A stretch of 64,000 bases of DNA, taken from positions 826,001 to 890,000 of the forward strand of contig JAANDG010000003.1 in NCBI GenBank assembly GCA_036852015.1. The letters are read 5' to 3'. The position numbers were made by a program, and so were the translations under genes. This stretch comes from Pelodera strongyloides. Its lineage: Eukaryota; Nematoda; Chromadorea; Rhabditida; Rhabditidae. Every line of letters begins with the position of its first letter. The stretch's first letter is position 1. The notes under the pieces are model-generated. The model worked only from the letters and a program-made list of their open reading frames with translations, did no database searches and was not told the DNA's origin. Below, one piece after another: positions 45,501-56,941 of the stretch.

Positions 45501-48286
45501 TAACGGCCACATGAAGCGAGAAGATTTTAGCCATTCCTATTTACATATTTTACTTACGTATATTCCTTATTCATCCGTTTGCTAACATGGTTTCGTCATT
45601 TATTCCTTTCTCCGTCCTCTTCATATCCATTACCTGAATGGACGGGCCAACCAGGCCAGATGCCGAGCCTAAAATGAAGCCACCCTTTGTTCTCCATAAA
45701 TGTAGCAAACAACATGGAATATTATGGATATCAACGAGGAGAAAGATAAAGAAAGTAGGCACTGTGTCAAAAAGGTTCATTTATAAAACTCCAAAGTAAT
45801 CGGACCAAACGTTTACTTTGTTTCTGAAATCCAGGCCAGGTACAAGCACTGAGACATGTTCGTTACACACTTAAAAAGTAACAACAACCTACACAACAAA
45901 CAAAGCAAAACATAGATTGAAACAAAACTGAAAAATGATGCAGTTTTTGAAAATCAATCGGCCCAGATATGGTGTTCTGTGATGCACAATGCTACAGTAT
46001 ATCCACACAATTTCCCACTTAATTTTAACCCGCGATGCGCCTACAGTAGTTTACTTTCGCCAGCGAATTAGGCAATGGAAATATTTTAGCTGGCGGGTTC
46101 GCGGGTAGAAATATTTTAGCTGGGCGGATTCGCGGGTGCAAATATTTTAGCTGGCGACCCGCCTAAGACGAACAGAGAACCGCGGACAACCACGGGCAAC
46201 TTTCATGTTTCCACTAAAACAAAAAATACTGTTTTCTGAGGACACTTGTGGTTTAACCACGAGTCAAAACTCTTGAACACTCACTTCACCAGCTAGGCAT
46301 AAGCAAGACGATGCAGTAAAAAAACTCCATTTATTTTCCGAAAAAGTAGCCAGAATAACGAAATTGAGAAAAATGAGGTAACCGACCGGTATATTAACTA
46401 GAGAGAACACGGTAGAAAACCATATTAAACGAAAACCGTTAATTTAAAAGATGATAATAAACAAACAACTACTGCTCAGGACCTCTACGGAACATGTCAT
46501 AAGCAAACATTGAATCTGTATTTCCTCCCTTGAATAAAGGTGCACGCTTTTGAAGCGTAAAACAAATTGTCTTCTCTTTTTCGGAAAATAAATGGAGTTT
46601 TTTTAATGCATCGTCTTAAGAGTTTTGACTCGTGGTTAAACTCATAAAACATAACTCGTGGTTAAACCACAATTGTCCTCAGAAAACAGTATTTTTTGTT
46701 TTAGTGGAAACATGAAAGTTGCCCGTGGTTGTCCGCGGTTGTCCAGTTGTCCGCGGTTGTCCGGTTGTCCAGTTGTCCGGTTGTCCAGTTGTCCGGTTGT
46801 CCGGTTGTCCGGTTGTCCATTCTCGGTTGTCCAGTTGTCCGGTTGTCCATTCTCGGTTGTCCAGTTGTCCAAAGTTGTCCGAGGGTGTCTTATCCAATAA
46901 GCCACTCCCGAATGTAGCTGCAAAATACGTTTTGTAAACCTGGTGTTATATCGCTTTAAACTATTGACGATCAACTTGTCGTCCAAGTTTTTTTATTAGT
47001 TGTTGGCCTCTTCCTGAAACTATGTGCAAAATGTAAACTCTTCGTTTCATGTCTATTTTTTCTTGTATTTTTACATGAAATGTTTTCTCCTAGCATGTAA
47101 TATTTTATTGCAATCTTAGTCAAAAAAGTCTGTAAAATCGCGTATCGAAGATTGTACCTTTTATTATTGCGTATTTAGGCAAAACAAATCCCGCAAAGAA
47201 TACCACCTGTTCCTCATAGCTTTTGTGACTTGCGCCGCCCAAGTAACTAGTCAAGTTGTTATCGTAAGTGCATTTTTACATTTATAATTATCATATTTAG
47301 TGTATTAATTATAATGTTTGAGTAACGCAAAACAATGAGTAATATTTTTTGAGTATGGATGCACTCAAAATCCGGAACATAAATGGCAGGGAGTATGAGA
47401 ATTTAGCTTGTTTTCATTATCGTCTGTTTGCTTTGGGGAGACTGTGGCTTCGGCTTATTTGGTATGCGTTTGTTATGAACCGCAGATTCTCTTGTAATTG
47501 TTCAATTTACGTATGGTGCGGTTCCTAAGGCGGGTGGATGATGAAACAATAATTAGTAAACAATCGTTTTAGACAATGTTGGTCAACGAGATCAAAACAA
47601 ACTGGGATGTCACGGTGGTAAACGCTATGGTAGGATATTTTTATAGTCCAGAACCTTCCATGAAAAGGAGTAGCTCAATCTTGGTTCTCCACTTAAACGT
47701 TGCGATACGTCTGCCAGCAATTCATATCTATATTTTACAGAGTTTTAGACAAGTATAAACTCGGACCTCGTCACCTTGTTGGAAGTGTACCTGGCAGCGT
47801 TTATGAATCCTTCGATTAGGAGATCTCTATACAAGGTAATGTCATATTCAAGTTATACAATATTCAGGTTCATAGGGAGGTGACGCAGCCATGACAGATC
47901 CATTCTGACTTGGTTCCACTCTCTAGACAACGACCGAGAAATTTGTCAACTGGAGTGTCTCGTCCATGTACTTTGCTCAAAACCTTTGAATCTTTGAACT
48001 TTGAACTTTGAACGCTGTATTGAACCACCCTTCCACACTGTCACGATCTAAACATTATGCTAAATAATAAAATAAAAAGCAAACCGATTTCGCGTGTAGT
48101 TTCCTTCCCAGGTTCATGCTAGACTAAAAAAGAAAGTATGAAAATAAGTAAAAATTATTATTTATTTAGGTCGTCCGTTTGAGTGACAAGTCAACAACAA
48201 TGTTGCGCAACGTGCAATCTTCAACTGCAAATGATAATAAAAAGAAATCTGTTCAAAACAGCAACAGTGTTATTCCAGTGACATAG
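42545..48286 (+). CDS. Srg-superfamily serpentine chemoreceptor, 319 aa, 8 exons
   Basis: Exons 42545-42688, 42928-43140, 43453-43590, 43819-43937, 47179-47263, 47573-47629, 47749-47835 and 48170-48286 give 319 residues. The ATG is 2 nt after a TCATCTTTCAG acceptor. Motifs: LYGIPSLILYFLVLF (TM1), NRFTCIIMPLAHTR (TM3 end), FWTRATPYCLLFITVY (TM4), GKFYLGLSIAINA (TM5), KEYHLFLIAF and VTSQVVI (TM6), TMLVNEIKTNWDVTVVNAM (loop exon), NSDLVTLLEVYLAAFMNPSI (TM7). Unlike its paralogs, the cytoplasmic tail is split by an extra intron and continues in a Ser/Asn/Lys-rich exon 8. AATAAA (48290-48295) is 3 nt after the TAG. This is the most divergent member of the array. Intron 4 (3.2 kb) contains a Mutator-like element nested in a MITE. 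Family role: chemosensory GPCR; ligand unknown. Confidence 0.87.
44081..46903. mobile_element. Mutator-like non-autonomous element with minisatellite TIRs (element 2)
   Basis: 2823 bp bounded by GGCTTATTGGATAAGACACC and its inverse, with a perfect 9-bp target duplication ACTCCCGAA at 44072-44080 and 46904-46912. Both TIRs (about 44081-44250 and 46745-46903) are tandem arrays of GGACAAC-CG / GGACAAC-TG units with interspersed CCGAGAATGGACAAC. The interior (44250-46180) has no transposase-like frame, so it is probably moved in trans. Near its right end a nested palindrome (46180-46750) carries a SINE-like body. The first ten bases (GGCTTATTGG) and a following AAGA.ACCCTC block are common to element 1 (21916-23173). 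Confidence 0.87.
46180..46750. mobile_element. Palindromic element nested in Mutator-like element 2
   Basis: Left arm CGCGGACAACCACGGGCAAC...ACTGTTTTCTGAGGACA...TTTAACCACGAGTCAAAACT is repeated inverted at 46610-46745. A second inverted pair CTCCATTTATTTTCCGAAAA / TTTTCGGAAAATAAATGGAG lies at about 46326 and 46580. The loop holds the SINE-like body at 46470-46565. Confidence 0.78.
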
Positions 48287-50653
48287 AACAATAAATAGAT
48301 GAATAGTTGTTATATTGATTACCTTGACGACAGTCTATTTGGCAGCTAAGTGTCCCGCGGTTAGGTTCCATTGTACCACTCACTGTACGTGATTCCTGGC
48401 GAGTATTTGCCAGATGATGGAATTTCTACTTTTAGATACAAGTAGCAAATGCTCGTGCCGACGTTGTACATACAAGATGAAAGTGGACTAAAGTTCTGGA
48501 AGTCGCGTAAACTGAAGCTGTTGTAAAGTTCAAATACCCATCAGCAGCGGAGGACGTAGCTCCCTGTACTCCCTGTAGCTCCTCTTTTTATTTCGTTGGA
48601 ATTCATTTCCAAATAGCTTCAGCACATGATATTGCATTTGGTATGGGGAGAGCGGTAATTTATTTATGTTGAATGATACAGTCGTGATTTAGATTTTGAG
48701 TATGTAGGTTTCGACGTTCGCAATATAGAACCACGTTAACCACGTGGAAAATAACAAAGCGTATTTTCAAACGGGCATGTCCTTTCAGTGATTGCATGTC
48801 AATTAGTGATCACAAAGCGTAAAACATATTTTGTTTAAAAATTGCAAACCGAATTGTAAGGTTTCAAATTCATTGTAAAACGTCACGGTTTTTGAGTGCA
48901 CATAATATTTTGATTCGTCTTGATCATTAGTCAGCTAATTCATTCTCGTTAGACATGACGATGTGACGCTTATTTTCTTATATTTTTTTCTTGTAGTCTG
49001 GCATCGCGTATAATGTAGCCTATTAGGCACTAACGATGCGTTTTACACACTAACTATCACTTAATCCAGTAGGTTATAATAGACAAACCAGGATTTGGGC
49101 TCTGAAACGGGAGGGTCATGAGTACATCTTGGATAATTATTAACTTCTATATAACAATCCGACCTTCCGTCGGCTACCGTACGACAGAAAACATGGCGTG
49201 GAAGCGCTAGAGCCTTCACTCAAGGTGAGGTCGGAGGCAAAATTACAGGCCATGGAAGCTTGCCAAATGCAGTTTGCACGCTTTTTTCACATGGCTTACA
49301 CGTCATGTTGCACCTGAAAGCGCAATGTCTGTAGACACGTCAAACGTCAGTAAGCGTCTTATCCTGAAACCGTGATACCTAATGAATTGGCTAATGAATG
49401 AGCTATTGAGCCCTTACAAGTAATAGAGTATCGGAGATATTTGATACGATATATATTTACATCCTAATTACCTTTCTCCTGATTAGTTACGTAACACACA
49501 ACACGTAATTCTTTTATGGCGAAAAAAAATAGAGAAATTAGTTAATCGCGCTTAAAATAGGTTTATTATCAATCGCAGACACGTGGTTTAATGAATAGAT
49601 GTGTACATAAAAAGAAAATGGAATACAAACAGTGAAGCAACACGTGAATAAATAGTTGATATGCTTTTTTGCACTATAAATATTATCGTTTATGACAATC
49701 GCCTTTGCTATGTTTAAATTCCGACAATGCAGTAAGGATATGATGTAACTAGAACTAGACTGTTAGCTATTAAAAGAAGTGAAAACAGGTTTTTTTTGTA
49801 AGGTATCGAGAAATGGTCGTGTTCGCTAATATATTACATAAGCAGTAAGAAATATGATAATTTGGCTGGGCGACCGGCTTGCAGCAGAAAAAAAAACAGA
49901 GAAAAAAACAATAAAAAACTGCTTACAATTAGACAAGCGATAAGGTCTATACAAATCTATGGGACTTGTCTGCCACTTGTAAAATATCACTCAAAAGCAT
50001 CATATAATAGTATAGGAATTGATTATTTCGTTTGGTAGTCTCTAAGCCTCTAAGCTACGAAAATCCATGTTGAGAACCAAAGCCCTAACTTATGCATCCA
50101 TCCACTGCTTGTGAGTAAAATATTCATAGATCAGGAAGTATTTGAAATGAGTAACTGAAACAGTAGTACTATAATGAGAAGAATAAGTATCATCTATTGA
50201 ATGATAATAGATGAAAAGTGTTGAGTGACAAAGGATGCAATGTGTATACAGTCATGAGAAACCATGACACCCCGTTTCGACCCAAATCGTATACGAGGAT
50301 TTTGCCTGGGTTGGGTCTCATCAGTACGATGACCACAGGCTAATATGAAGAGGAATGTTAGTGGAAAAAACTTAAGAGAGAATGTATGAAAGAAATAAAG
50401 GGTAAAGATTGTAAAGTGTATAATAAATATGGTTGTAATTATAATATAAATAATGAAAAGGAAAGTAAGAAAGCGAAACTCCGGCCGGTTTTTGAAACGC
50501 TTCGCGGATAACTGAATTATTACGTATTTCTGCTAAATTGCGCGAATTTAGCTCTATTTTTATTCTAGTTTCTGTACATTTGCATAAGCTGCATAAGAAT
50601 GCTGGTGTCCAAAATGGGGTTGGGTGGGTATTTCACATTAACAGAGAAACTTT
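48287..50653. other. AT-rich intergenic region
   Basis: About 2.4 kb after the plus-strand receptor gene. A CCGGCCGG-type MITE occupies 50470-50641. Otherwise I see no exon pattern, RNA gene or repeat array. Confidence 0.6.
50470..50641. mobile_element. CCGGCCGG-type MITE abutting a small gene
   Basis: AAAGCGAAACTCCGGCCGGT at the left; interior TTGCATAAGCTGCATAAGAA; right end GGGTATTTCACATTAA. It ends 12 bp beyond the stop codon of the small minus-strand gene and carries AATAAA (minus strand, 50559-50564). Confidence 0.85.
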
Positions 50654-51265
50654 TTAAATTTCCCCATCGTTTTGGAGGTTGTCAATTATTTTGTCGAGAG
50701 AGCTTTCCAACTCTCGGCGGACCTCGTCGGGTACCATGGCAAGACGAGCGCGGAACTGAAAGTGAACAATTTTGACATAGCAATTATGATTGGGCTTTGG
50801 CTTAGGCTTAGGGCTTAGGGCTTAGACTATAATATTAGCCATATCTACGTATTGGGGCTTTGGAAGGTTGCATCTCCACAATGAACGGTGCTAACTGTGA
50901 TGTGTTTGACCAACAGGTTCTCCATTTTGGGAGAACATAACAGTTTTGGATTAGTAGTCTTGTTTTTATGATTTCTGTTTGAGACACCTTGGAGTTTATC
51001 ACTGATGTACTACCAAAGTACGATAACTTTATTTGTCAACGTGTTGCGTCCTACGTCCTACGACATCACCACAGATTCCTACTAAGTCTCAAATACTGTA
51101 TTTGTCATTCTTTTTACGTGCAACTCAGAATCTAACCTGTTTTATCTTCTGTTCCTTGCTCTTGCACGGATCGGTCCACTCTTCGCCCATTTTAGCGTAG
51201 ACATTTTGTGCCGCATCAGAGAGACCCATCTTGGCGGCAGCGTCGCGAATCACAACTGAGGACAT
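50654..51265 (-). CDS. Small two-exon protein, 76 aa, possibly SXP/RAL-2 (DUF148)-like
   Basis: Exons 51137-51265 and 50654-50755 join in phase 0 across a GTTAGA...TTTCAG intron. The ATG is 22 nt downstream of an ATTATCTTTTCAG acceptor, typical of a trans-spliced nematode gene. The product is hydrophilic and probably helical. LSDAAQNVYAKM, then a KSKEQKIKQ segment, then VPDEVRRELESSLDKII resembles the spacing of the nematode SXP/RAL-2 (DUF148) domain, whose members bind metal ions or are secreted antigens. There is no signal peptide and the length is below the usual 100 or more residues, so the assignment is weak. The first poly(A) signal downstream lies in the adjacent MITE. The intron contains TTAGGCTTAGGG-like telomeric motifs (about 50800-50826). 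Confidence 0.6.
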
Positions 51266-51322
51266 TGTGAGAAATTCTGGATTTTTTTTCTGAAAAGATA
51301 ATTTCATTGTTTTTTTTTTCAT
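51266..51322 (-). promoter_or_regulatory. Probable spliced-leader acceptor and 5' UTR of the small gene
   Basis: On the minus strand ATTATCTTTTCAG is followed by AAAAAAAATCC and 22 nt later by the ATG at 51265. The polypyrimidine-CAG site with no upstream exon in view is what an SL1 trans-splice acceptor looks like in rhabditid nematodes. Confidence 0.55.
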
Positions 51323-51330
51323 TTGGTCTG

Positions 51331-51426
51331 GAAGGGAGAGAGAGAGACAGATAGAGAAAATACTAAAGAGAGAGAGACAGATAGAGAAAATACTAAAGAG
51401 AGAGAGAGACAGATAGAGAAAATACT

Positions 51427-51469
<43 letters not shown>

Positions 51470-51492
51470 GGGAGAGAGGAGAGAGACAGAGA
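51331..51492. repeat. GA microsatellite with an embedded 30-bp tandem repeat
   Basis: Three copies of AGAGAGACAGATAGAGAAAA plus TACTAAAG lead into a long GAGAGAGA tract. Positioned just upstream of the small minus-strand gene, so it may overlap its promoter. Confidence 0.85.
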
Positions 51493-51958
51493 GAATGAAG
51501 TCGAAAGAAAGTAGGTAAAAGCTCAAAAAACATCGCGTATACGGCCTTTTATATTTGAGACGTCACAAAGTGCAGACTTGTCAGACATGTGTGGTAAAAC
51601 AAAATTTCGTCAAATATGTATTAAAAATGCATGACTCGATTTTAGTCTAGCCGTGCGCATATCTGATGTTTGACATATAATGTAAGGATATAATTTGGGC
51701 ACCGTTTTCCCAAGTGAAATACCGTAGCACTTATTTAAAACTTTATTTACAATAGAATACGCGATATGTCCAACACATGATCGACTCAAGAGAATACACC
51801 GCCCACGCTCGAATACTCATGAAAGAAATATTAAAATAGTAAAAATCAAAAGCCATTGTCAGTAGATAAACAGTGCTCATTGCTCATTAGTGTTTCTTAT
51901 ATATAGTTGAATTGTTTTTAGTCGAAACTTCAACTCATGCTCACGTAACTTTGAATAT

Positions 51959-52090
51959 TTAAAGCGAAATACGGGTCGGTTTTTGAAACGGATCGTGGAC
52001 AACTACGTATTTACGCATTTATGCAAATTTGCTCGAATGTACTCGAATTTTCATTCTAATTTATGTTCATTTGCAAATGATGCGTAAAAA
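51959..52090. mobile_element. CCGGCCGG-type MITE, right-truncated
   Basis: TTAAAGCGAAATACGGGTCG at the left, interior GCTCGAATGTACTCGAATTT and ATGTTCATTTGCAAATGAT, then similarity stops before the right terminus. Confidence 0.8.
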
Positions 52091-52281
52091 ACAGTAATGT
52101 TTACAGAAAAGTTTAAGAAGTTTTGATCTTGATCTATTTTTCTTTGTATGATTACTGATTACTACAACAAGATCCTAGTTAGGCTCACAATATGTAGTCA
52201 CATCAGCTAGGCTTATAAAATTATGCACGGCTGCTCATGGTTGTTTGTAATATTGTACTATGTTACATTGGTTTAATTTCA

Positions 52282-52463
52282 TTAAAGCCAAATACCGGCT
52301 GATTCTTGAATCACATAGAGTACACTAGCATTCTTATGCAGCTTATGTAAATGAACATCAATAATAATAATAAAATCAAGCTAAATTCGAGTAAATTAGC
52401 ATAAATACGTAAGGCGTTATGATGTCCACGATGCGTTTCAAAAACCGGCCGGTACTAATGCTC
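52282..52463. mobile_element. CCGGCCGG-type MITE
   Basis: TTAAAGCCAAATACCGGCTG at the left and GCGTTTCAAAAACCGGCCGG at the right, with AGCATTCTTATGCAGCTTAT inside. The last bases of the right terminus are changed (TACTAATGCTCTAA). Confidence 0.85.
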
Positions 52464-53298
52464 TAATTGGTCAGCTCCAATGCAAAAAGAGCCAGAAGCT
52501 TCTTTGAACGTCGCCGTAGCTATTGTTTATCTCACAATCAGATATGCTCGTCTTATATACTCAAAGGCTCGGAGGTGGGTTGTGTGCATGAGCATGATGG
52601 GGGCGTGACCAACAAGATTTAGTTCATTAAATTGTCAGGAGGATTTCTATCGTCCCGGTGTTTTTCACACTGAACTCACTACGAAACCTCTCGAGAATTC
52701 TTAAGAAATTTTCAAAAAAGCAGGAGTTAATAAATGCACTTAATGAGCCTTTTGATTATGATTCGCGAAAGATCTCATGGGTTTTCGAGTGCAAGGAAGT
52801 ACATTGTACATATGTCTAAAGTGTAATTAGCATACGACACGGCAACCAATGCAGACTAATTGACAATATTTTTTATTACATTTTTAATTACTTCATTGAA
52901 AACGAACGACGTCGGATTAAAGGAGTATTTTACCTACTTTGCGAAATTTGCGTATACGATGTAAATTTGGTGCCGGAAGCTTGCCACCAAGGGCACCAAG
53001 ATTGCATAGGATACATAGGATAAAAGTAGAATATGCAAATTTCTTAAACAAGGTTTCGTATGTTAATTACCAGGTATACCGTATACATACACCCTTTCAG
53101 TCGAAAAACCATTTCGCGAAAATATTGAACAGAGAAACGTCGGTTGTCAACTTGTGAAGCTTTAATTGAGCTCCACTTCATTCACATACCACGCGCAACA
53201 CTGCTTCTAGATCAAATGTATAAAGGAATTGTCCTGTGTTTATGAATTTTATATTGGACAACTGCATTTCCATGTATTATATCCAAATGGTGCATTTA

Positions 53299-53739
53299 TT
53301 AAAGGGACGCGGTCACCGTTTTGGCCCTTATGTATACTCTGTGTTTTTTTTATCTTAATAATTTATAACGCATAGTGTTGGGAAAATGTTTTTCAAGAAA
53401 TGGGGCAACAGCGAGTAAAATGATGACGAAAAATTTTGTCCTCGCACCAATACGCACCGTAACCCTAGTAAATGTCCAGCATATGGCCGTGCTGATGATG
53501 ACTCGACGAACGTTGTTCCACGAATTAATCGGTCGAATACCTCGCGGGCATTATAACATTTGGTTTTCTATGGCTAACTGTGGACCTTGGATCGGACGCA
53601 ACTTTTTTAATCAATGAATTTCTCGCTGAAAACAGCGTTTTTCGTCGGATTTTTTCCAACACTATGTTTTGCAATACTGTGCAGTTAATAAAAACACAAA
53701 GTATACATAAGGGTCAAAACGGTGACCGCGTCCCTTTAA
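53299..53739. mobile_element. TTAA-bounded palindromic MITE (AGGGACGCGGTCACCG type)
   Basis: TTAAAGGGACGCGGTCACCG at the left and its exact inverse at the right, with arms including GGCCCTTATGTATACTC and AACACTATG.TTTGCAA. Single complete copy in the window. Confidence 0.88.
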
Positions 53740-54061
53740 ATCCCATATTGCAGAAGAAATTCTCTGCGAGCATTTTTATTTTTTTCAAGTGCAGGCAATT
53801 AGCGCTGTCCCCGGCCGGGGTACACTAGCCATCGCCGTGTGTTTATATTATTTTTGTTCCCACCTAGTATATAACAATACGCTTTGATTATGGTCAATAC
53901 GGAAGGAAATAGATATTTGAAAAGATAACACCTTCCGTGCCACAAAATGCTGAAAAAGGATAACACTTTCCTATTTTCTCGCCGACATTAAAGGAGATGT
54001 GTTTCCTTGTAATCGCAAAAAAATTCATTCTTAGACCATGTTCAGACCACAATTTGGAACT

Positions 54062-54246
54062 GCTCTGGTCCTCAGGCGCGCAGCGCGGACATACGAATCC
54101 GCGGGAAAAATGCGAATTTGCATTGAAAAACTAGAGTCAGAGAGAAACAAGCCCCGCGCTCTTTTCTGCGTCTCCGTCTTTCCCATGTCAGAAAGCAACC
54201 TCTTTGCCGCGGAACGCGTTCGCATGTCCGCGCTGCGCGCCCAGAG
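54062..54246. mobile_element. GC-rich palindromic MITE (copy 3)
   Basis: TCTGGTCCTCAGGCGCGCAG at the left, GCTGCGCGCCCAGAGC at the right, interior CATTGAAAAACTAGAG and TTTTCTGCGTCTCCGTCTTT shared with copies 1 and 2. Confidence 0.8.
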
Positions 54247-55217
54247 CGTAGTGACACTGAATCCACTGAAAACAGCCAGCAAAACATATTCATCAAGGAA
54301 TTTTTATTCTCGTATTTTTAGTCTTTCCCCATCCACAATTGCTCGAATCGTTATCGAAGGCTTTAAGCTAAGCTTATATTTGACACAAATGTGCAGTTTC
54401 TGTAGGCCGATAATAAACCTTTCGAGAATATGTGGTTTGGGTTGGTAATCAAATAATCAGAATCCCACGCTCGTCCTGTAGTCCTGTTTAACTTCATGAA
54501 GCAAGGATATTGTCTTTATTTATACTACATTCTATTCATCTACATAATTTTATAATAATTAGACAATTAGGCATATTCAAAGAATATCACGAAAGCATCA
54601 AATTTACCATTTTCAAATAAAAGGAAAAGAATAGTCTAATCTACTGTCAGGAAAAGCTTGTCAAGGAAACGGACAACGTTCAACAAAAAAACCTTATTTC
54701 CCTCTAACAATAAGCAAAGGATGAAAACCATCCCCCATACCCAAAACGAAGAGCTCTGCAACTCGCTCTATGCTATTTTAAGCGCACTATAGGTATAGTT
54801 CAGTTTCATCTTATTCAAAGTGAAACGAATATTCAAACTTTTTATTTGCAAACGAAACGTCTAGATCGAAATCATTCTTATTTTCTTTTATGTTGACATG
54901 TCATCTACTACGCAATTACAAGTTTTTTTACACAAAATAATCTTTAAAACATACCGATCCGGCTACAAATTCAAGGCAAGATCACCAATCAAACACCAAT
55001 AATCTTAATATAGTATAAAACATTGTCACTTGTGTTCGCATCACTGACACTTAGGAAAATCTCGGATTTGCAAAAGATAAGCTTGCGGACAAAGAAATTT
55101 AAAGGATTTGCTGAACTCCTCGAGACTTATATAATTGAAGATGATATGATGTTATGGTGCTAATGGTTTCCTTCTCACAATCAGTGAAAAGCCTCCGGAA
55201 GTAAAAAAATAAATAAA

Positions 55218-55220
<3 letters not shown>

Positions 55221-55258
<38 letters not shown>
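55221..55258 (+). repeat. Poly(A) tract of 38 bases
   Basis: Uninterrupted run of A preceded by AATAAATAAAAGC. It could be the tail of a retroposed sequence; no matching source or target duplication is obvious. Confidence 0.85.
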
Positions 55259-55259
<1 letters not shown>

Positions 55260-55751
55260 ACAATTTGCATATAAAATACATGTTATGGTACTTGACCACC
55301 ACAGGCAATATAGTTCCCAAAGACCTGGGAGGAAATAAAACAAAATAAAGGGTAATTAGTTAGGTTGGGATAGTAAAATTCTCTCTAACAGCCTGAGAAG
55401 GTGAGTAGCCTTTGGAGCAGTAGCCCACAAAAATCATACTGATGCATCAAGTACAATTTCTTGCAGCCATCATCCAAAAATTACCATCAGACAAGATGTT
55501 ACGGATCTCAGTTGGGATATATCATTATGATGGCTGCACCACCCTTGTCAATTCCTTTTTGGTGTCAACGTTTGCCTATCTATTTGAAATTAATTAGTCC
55601 TTTATTGTTTTTTTCATATATGTGTATTATATATTTTATTCAAGGTATTATCATTATTACACTCTCATAGTGTGTTTCAAGTACTTTCGGAATTCGTTTA
55701 CTCAGCGCAAGCTTTGTCTTACATTAACTCTCATTGTGGTTAAATTTAAAT

Positions 55752-55892
55752 TCTTTTACGCTTAAAGAGCGTGCACCTTTATTCAAGGGTGAAAATACAG
55801 ATTCACTGTTTGCTTATGACATGTTCCGCAGATCCGCAGATGTCCTGAGCAGTAGGCGACGAGTTCCAGATGACAAATTGCTCGACGTCTTC
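55752..55892 (-). mobile_element. SINE-like body, headless copy
   Basis: The minus strand carries GAGCAATTTGTCATCTGGAA, ACTCGTCGCC, GGAACATGTCATAAGCAAAC and CTTGAATAAAGGTGCACGC. It matches the body of SINE-like unit 1 (37797-37990) and 46470-46565. No tRNA-like head is attached. Confidence 0.7.
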
Positions 55893-56941
55893 TGTTCTAA
55901 CGACACATCAAAAAAATTAATCGTCTACCACGTATCAGAGTATAAATAAATTCTTGGCATGAACTTTTTGCGCATACCGTCAGCACAAATAAGCCGAAGC
56001 CAAAATTGGCAAAGTATTTAAAGGAATGATAAATGTAAACGTTCAACTGGCTTTGGAAGCCAATATATTGCAGAAATCTAAAAATAAGCTCAGGGAATAT
56101 TGCAAAATAAGTTGAACAAAATTGAGGCCACCAATGTTAAGATGTTATAATTTATGGAATGGTTGAGGCTTGAGAATTCAGGTGATTTCAGACTTTATAT
56201 ATTTATACAATATTTATTTGAAAACTGTTGAAGATATAGATACTTGAACTTCTTGATATTGAGTTGGGAACTTTGCTTTACAATTATTATCATTATGATA
56301 ATTTACAAAAGGGAAACTAGTGTGTATTAGTATTGAGTATTTCGGCATTTAGGGGTGGTACTCGAAATTGCGGTTTTTCTTGAAAGCCTCTGTGTATTGG
56401 GTAACCAAAGACATTCATCAATTACCTATAACAATGACATCAACCATCAACATTCTAATGCTGTCCATTGTTAGTAATGCGTTTTTTTTACTAGTGATAA
56501 CTAGAATTTGTGGATTCCTATAGTTCAGAAAGTTATGACAGTGTAAGCGTTAATCCCGATAAAGTAGTTTTGCATTTAAAAAGAAGGATTTGTTGCTGGA
56601 CTGGTCCCAAAATTTATTGACAGGGGTCCTCTGAAGTAAGACAAAATGCTGAAACTCTAATGTCGACGTAACATGTCAATTTTATTTTGTTTATGTTTTG
56701 GCGAGACTCCCAGCATTCTCAGCAATCCAAAAATGTACTGTATGTGTATTAATCCTGCTCCTGGATTTTCCAGTTTCGTTTCAAGCAGACAAATTATGCA
56801 CAATTCTTTTTAGTGCCTGGTGCTAACAATTCGTTGCGTTTTTCTTCTTCTTTTTCTTTTTCTTTGAAAGATTATGCAATACGCGGAATAATTTTAAAAG
56901 TATTACAGTTCTCCACTAAGAACATTGCATGCAGACGAAAA

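Larger units (their letters stand above)
43954..46959. mobile_element. TTAA-bounded MITE split by a larger insertion
   Basis: TTAAAGCGATATTGTACG at 43954 and GGTGTTATATCGCTTTAA ending 46959 form one short MITE (about 170 bp when the insertion at 44081-46903 and one 9-bp duplication are removed). It sits in intron 4 of the plus-strand receptor gene. Confidence 0.75.

Noticed and set aside
44260..46180. Possible transposase inside the Mutator-like element
   Set aside because: I looked through both strands for a long frame or zinc-finger and DDE-like spacing and found only short unrelated frames.
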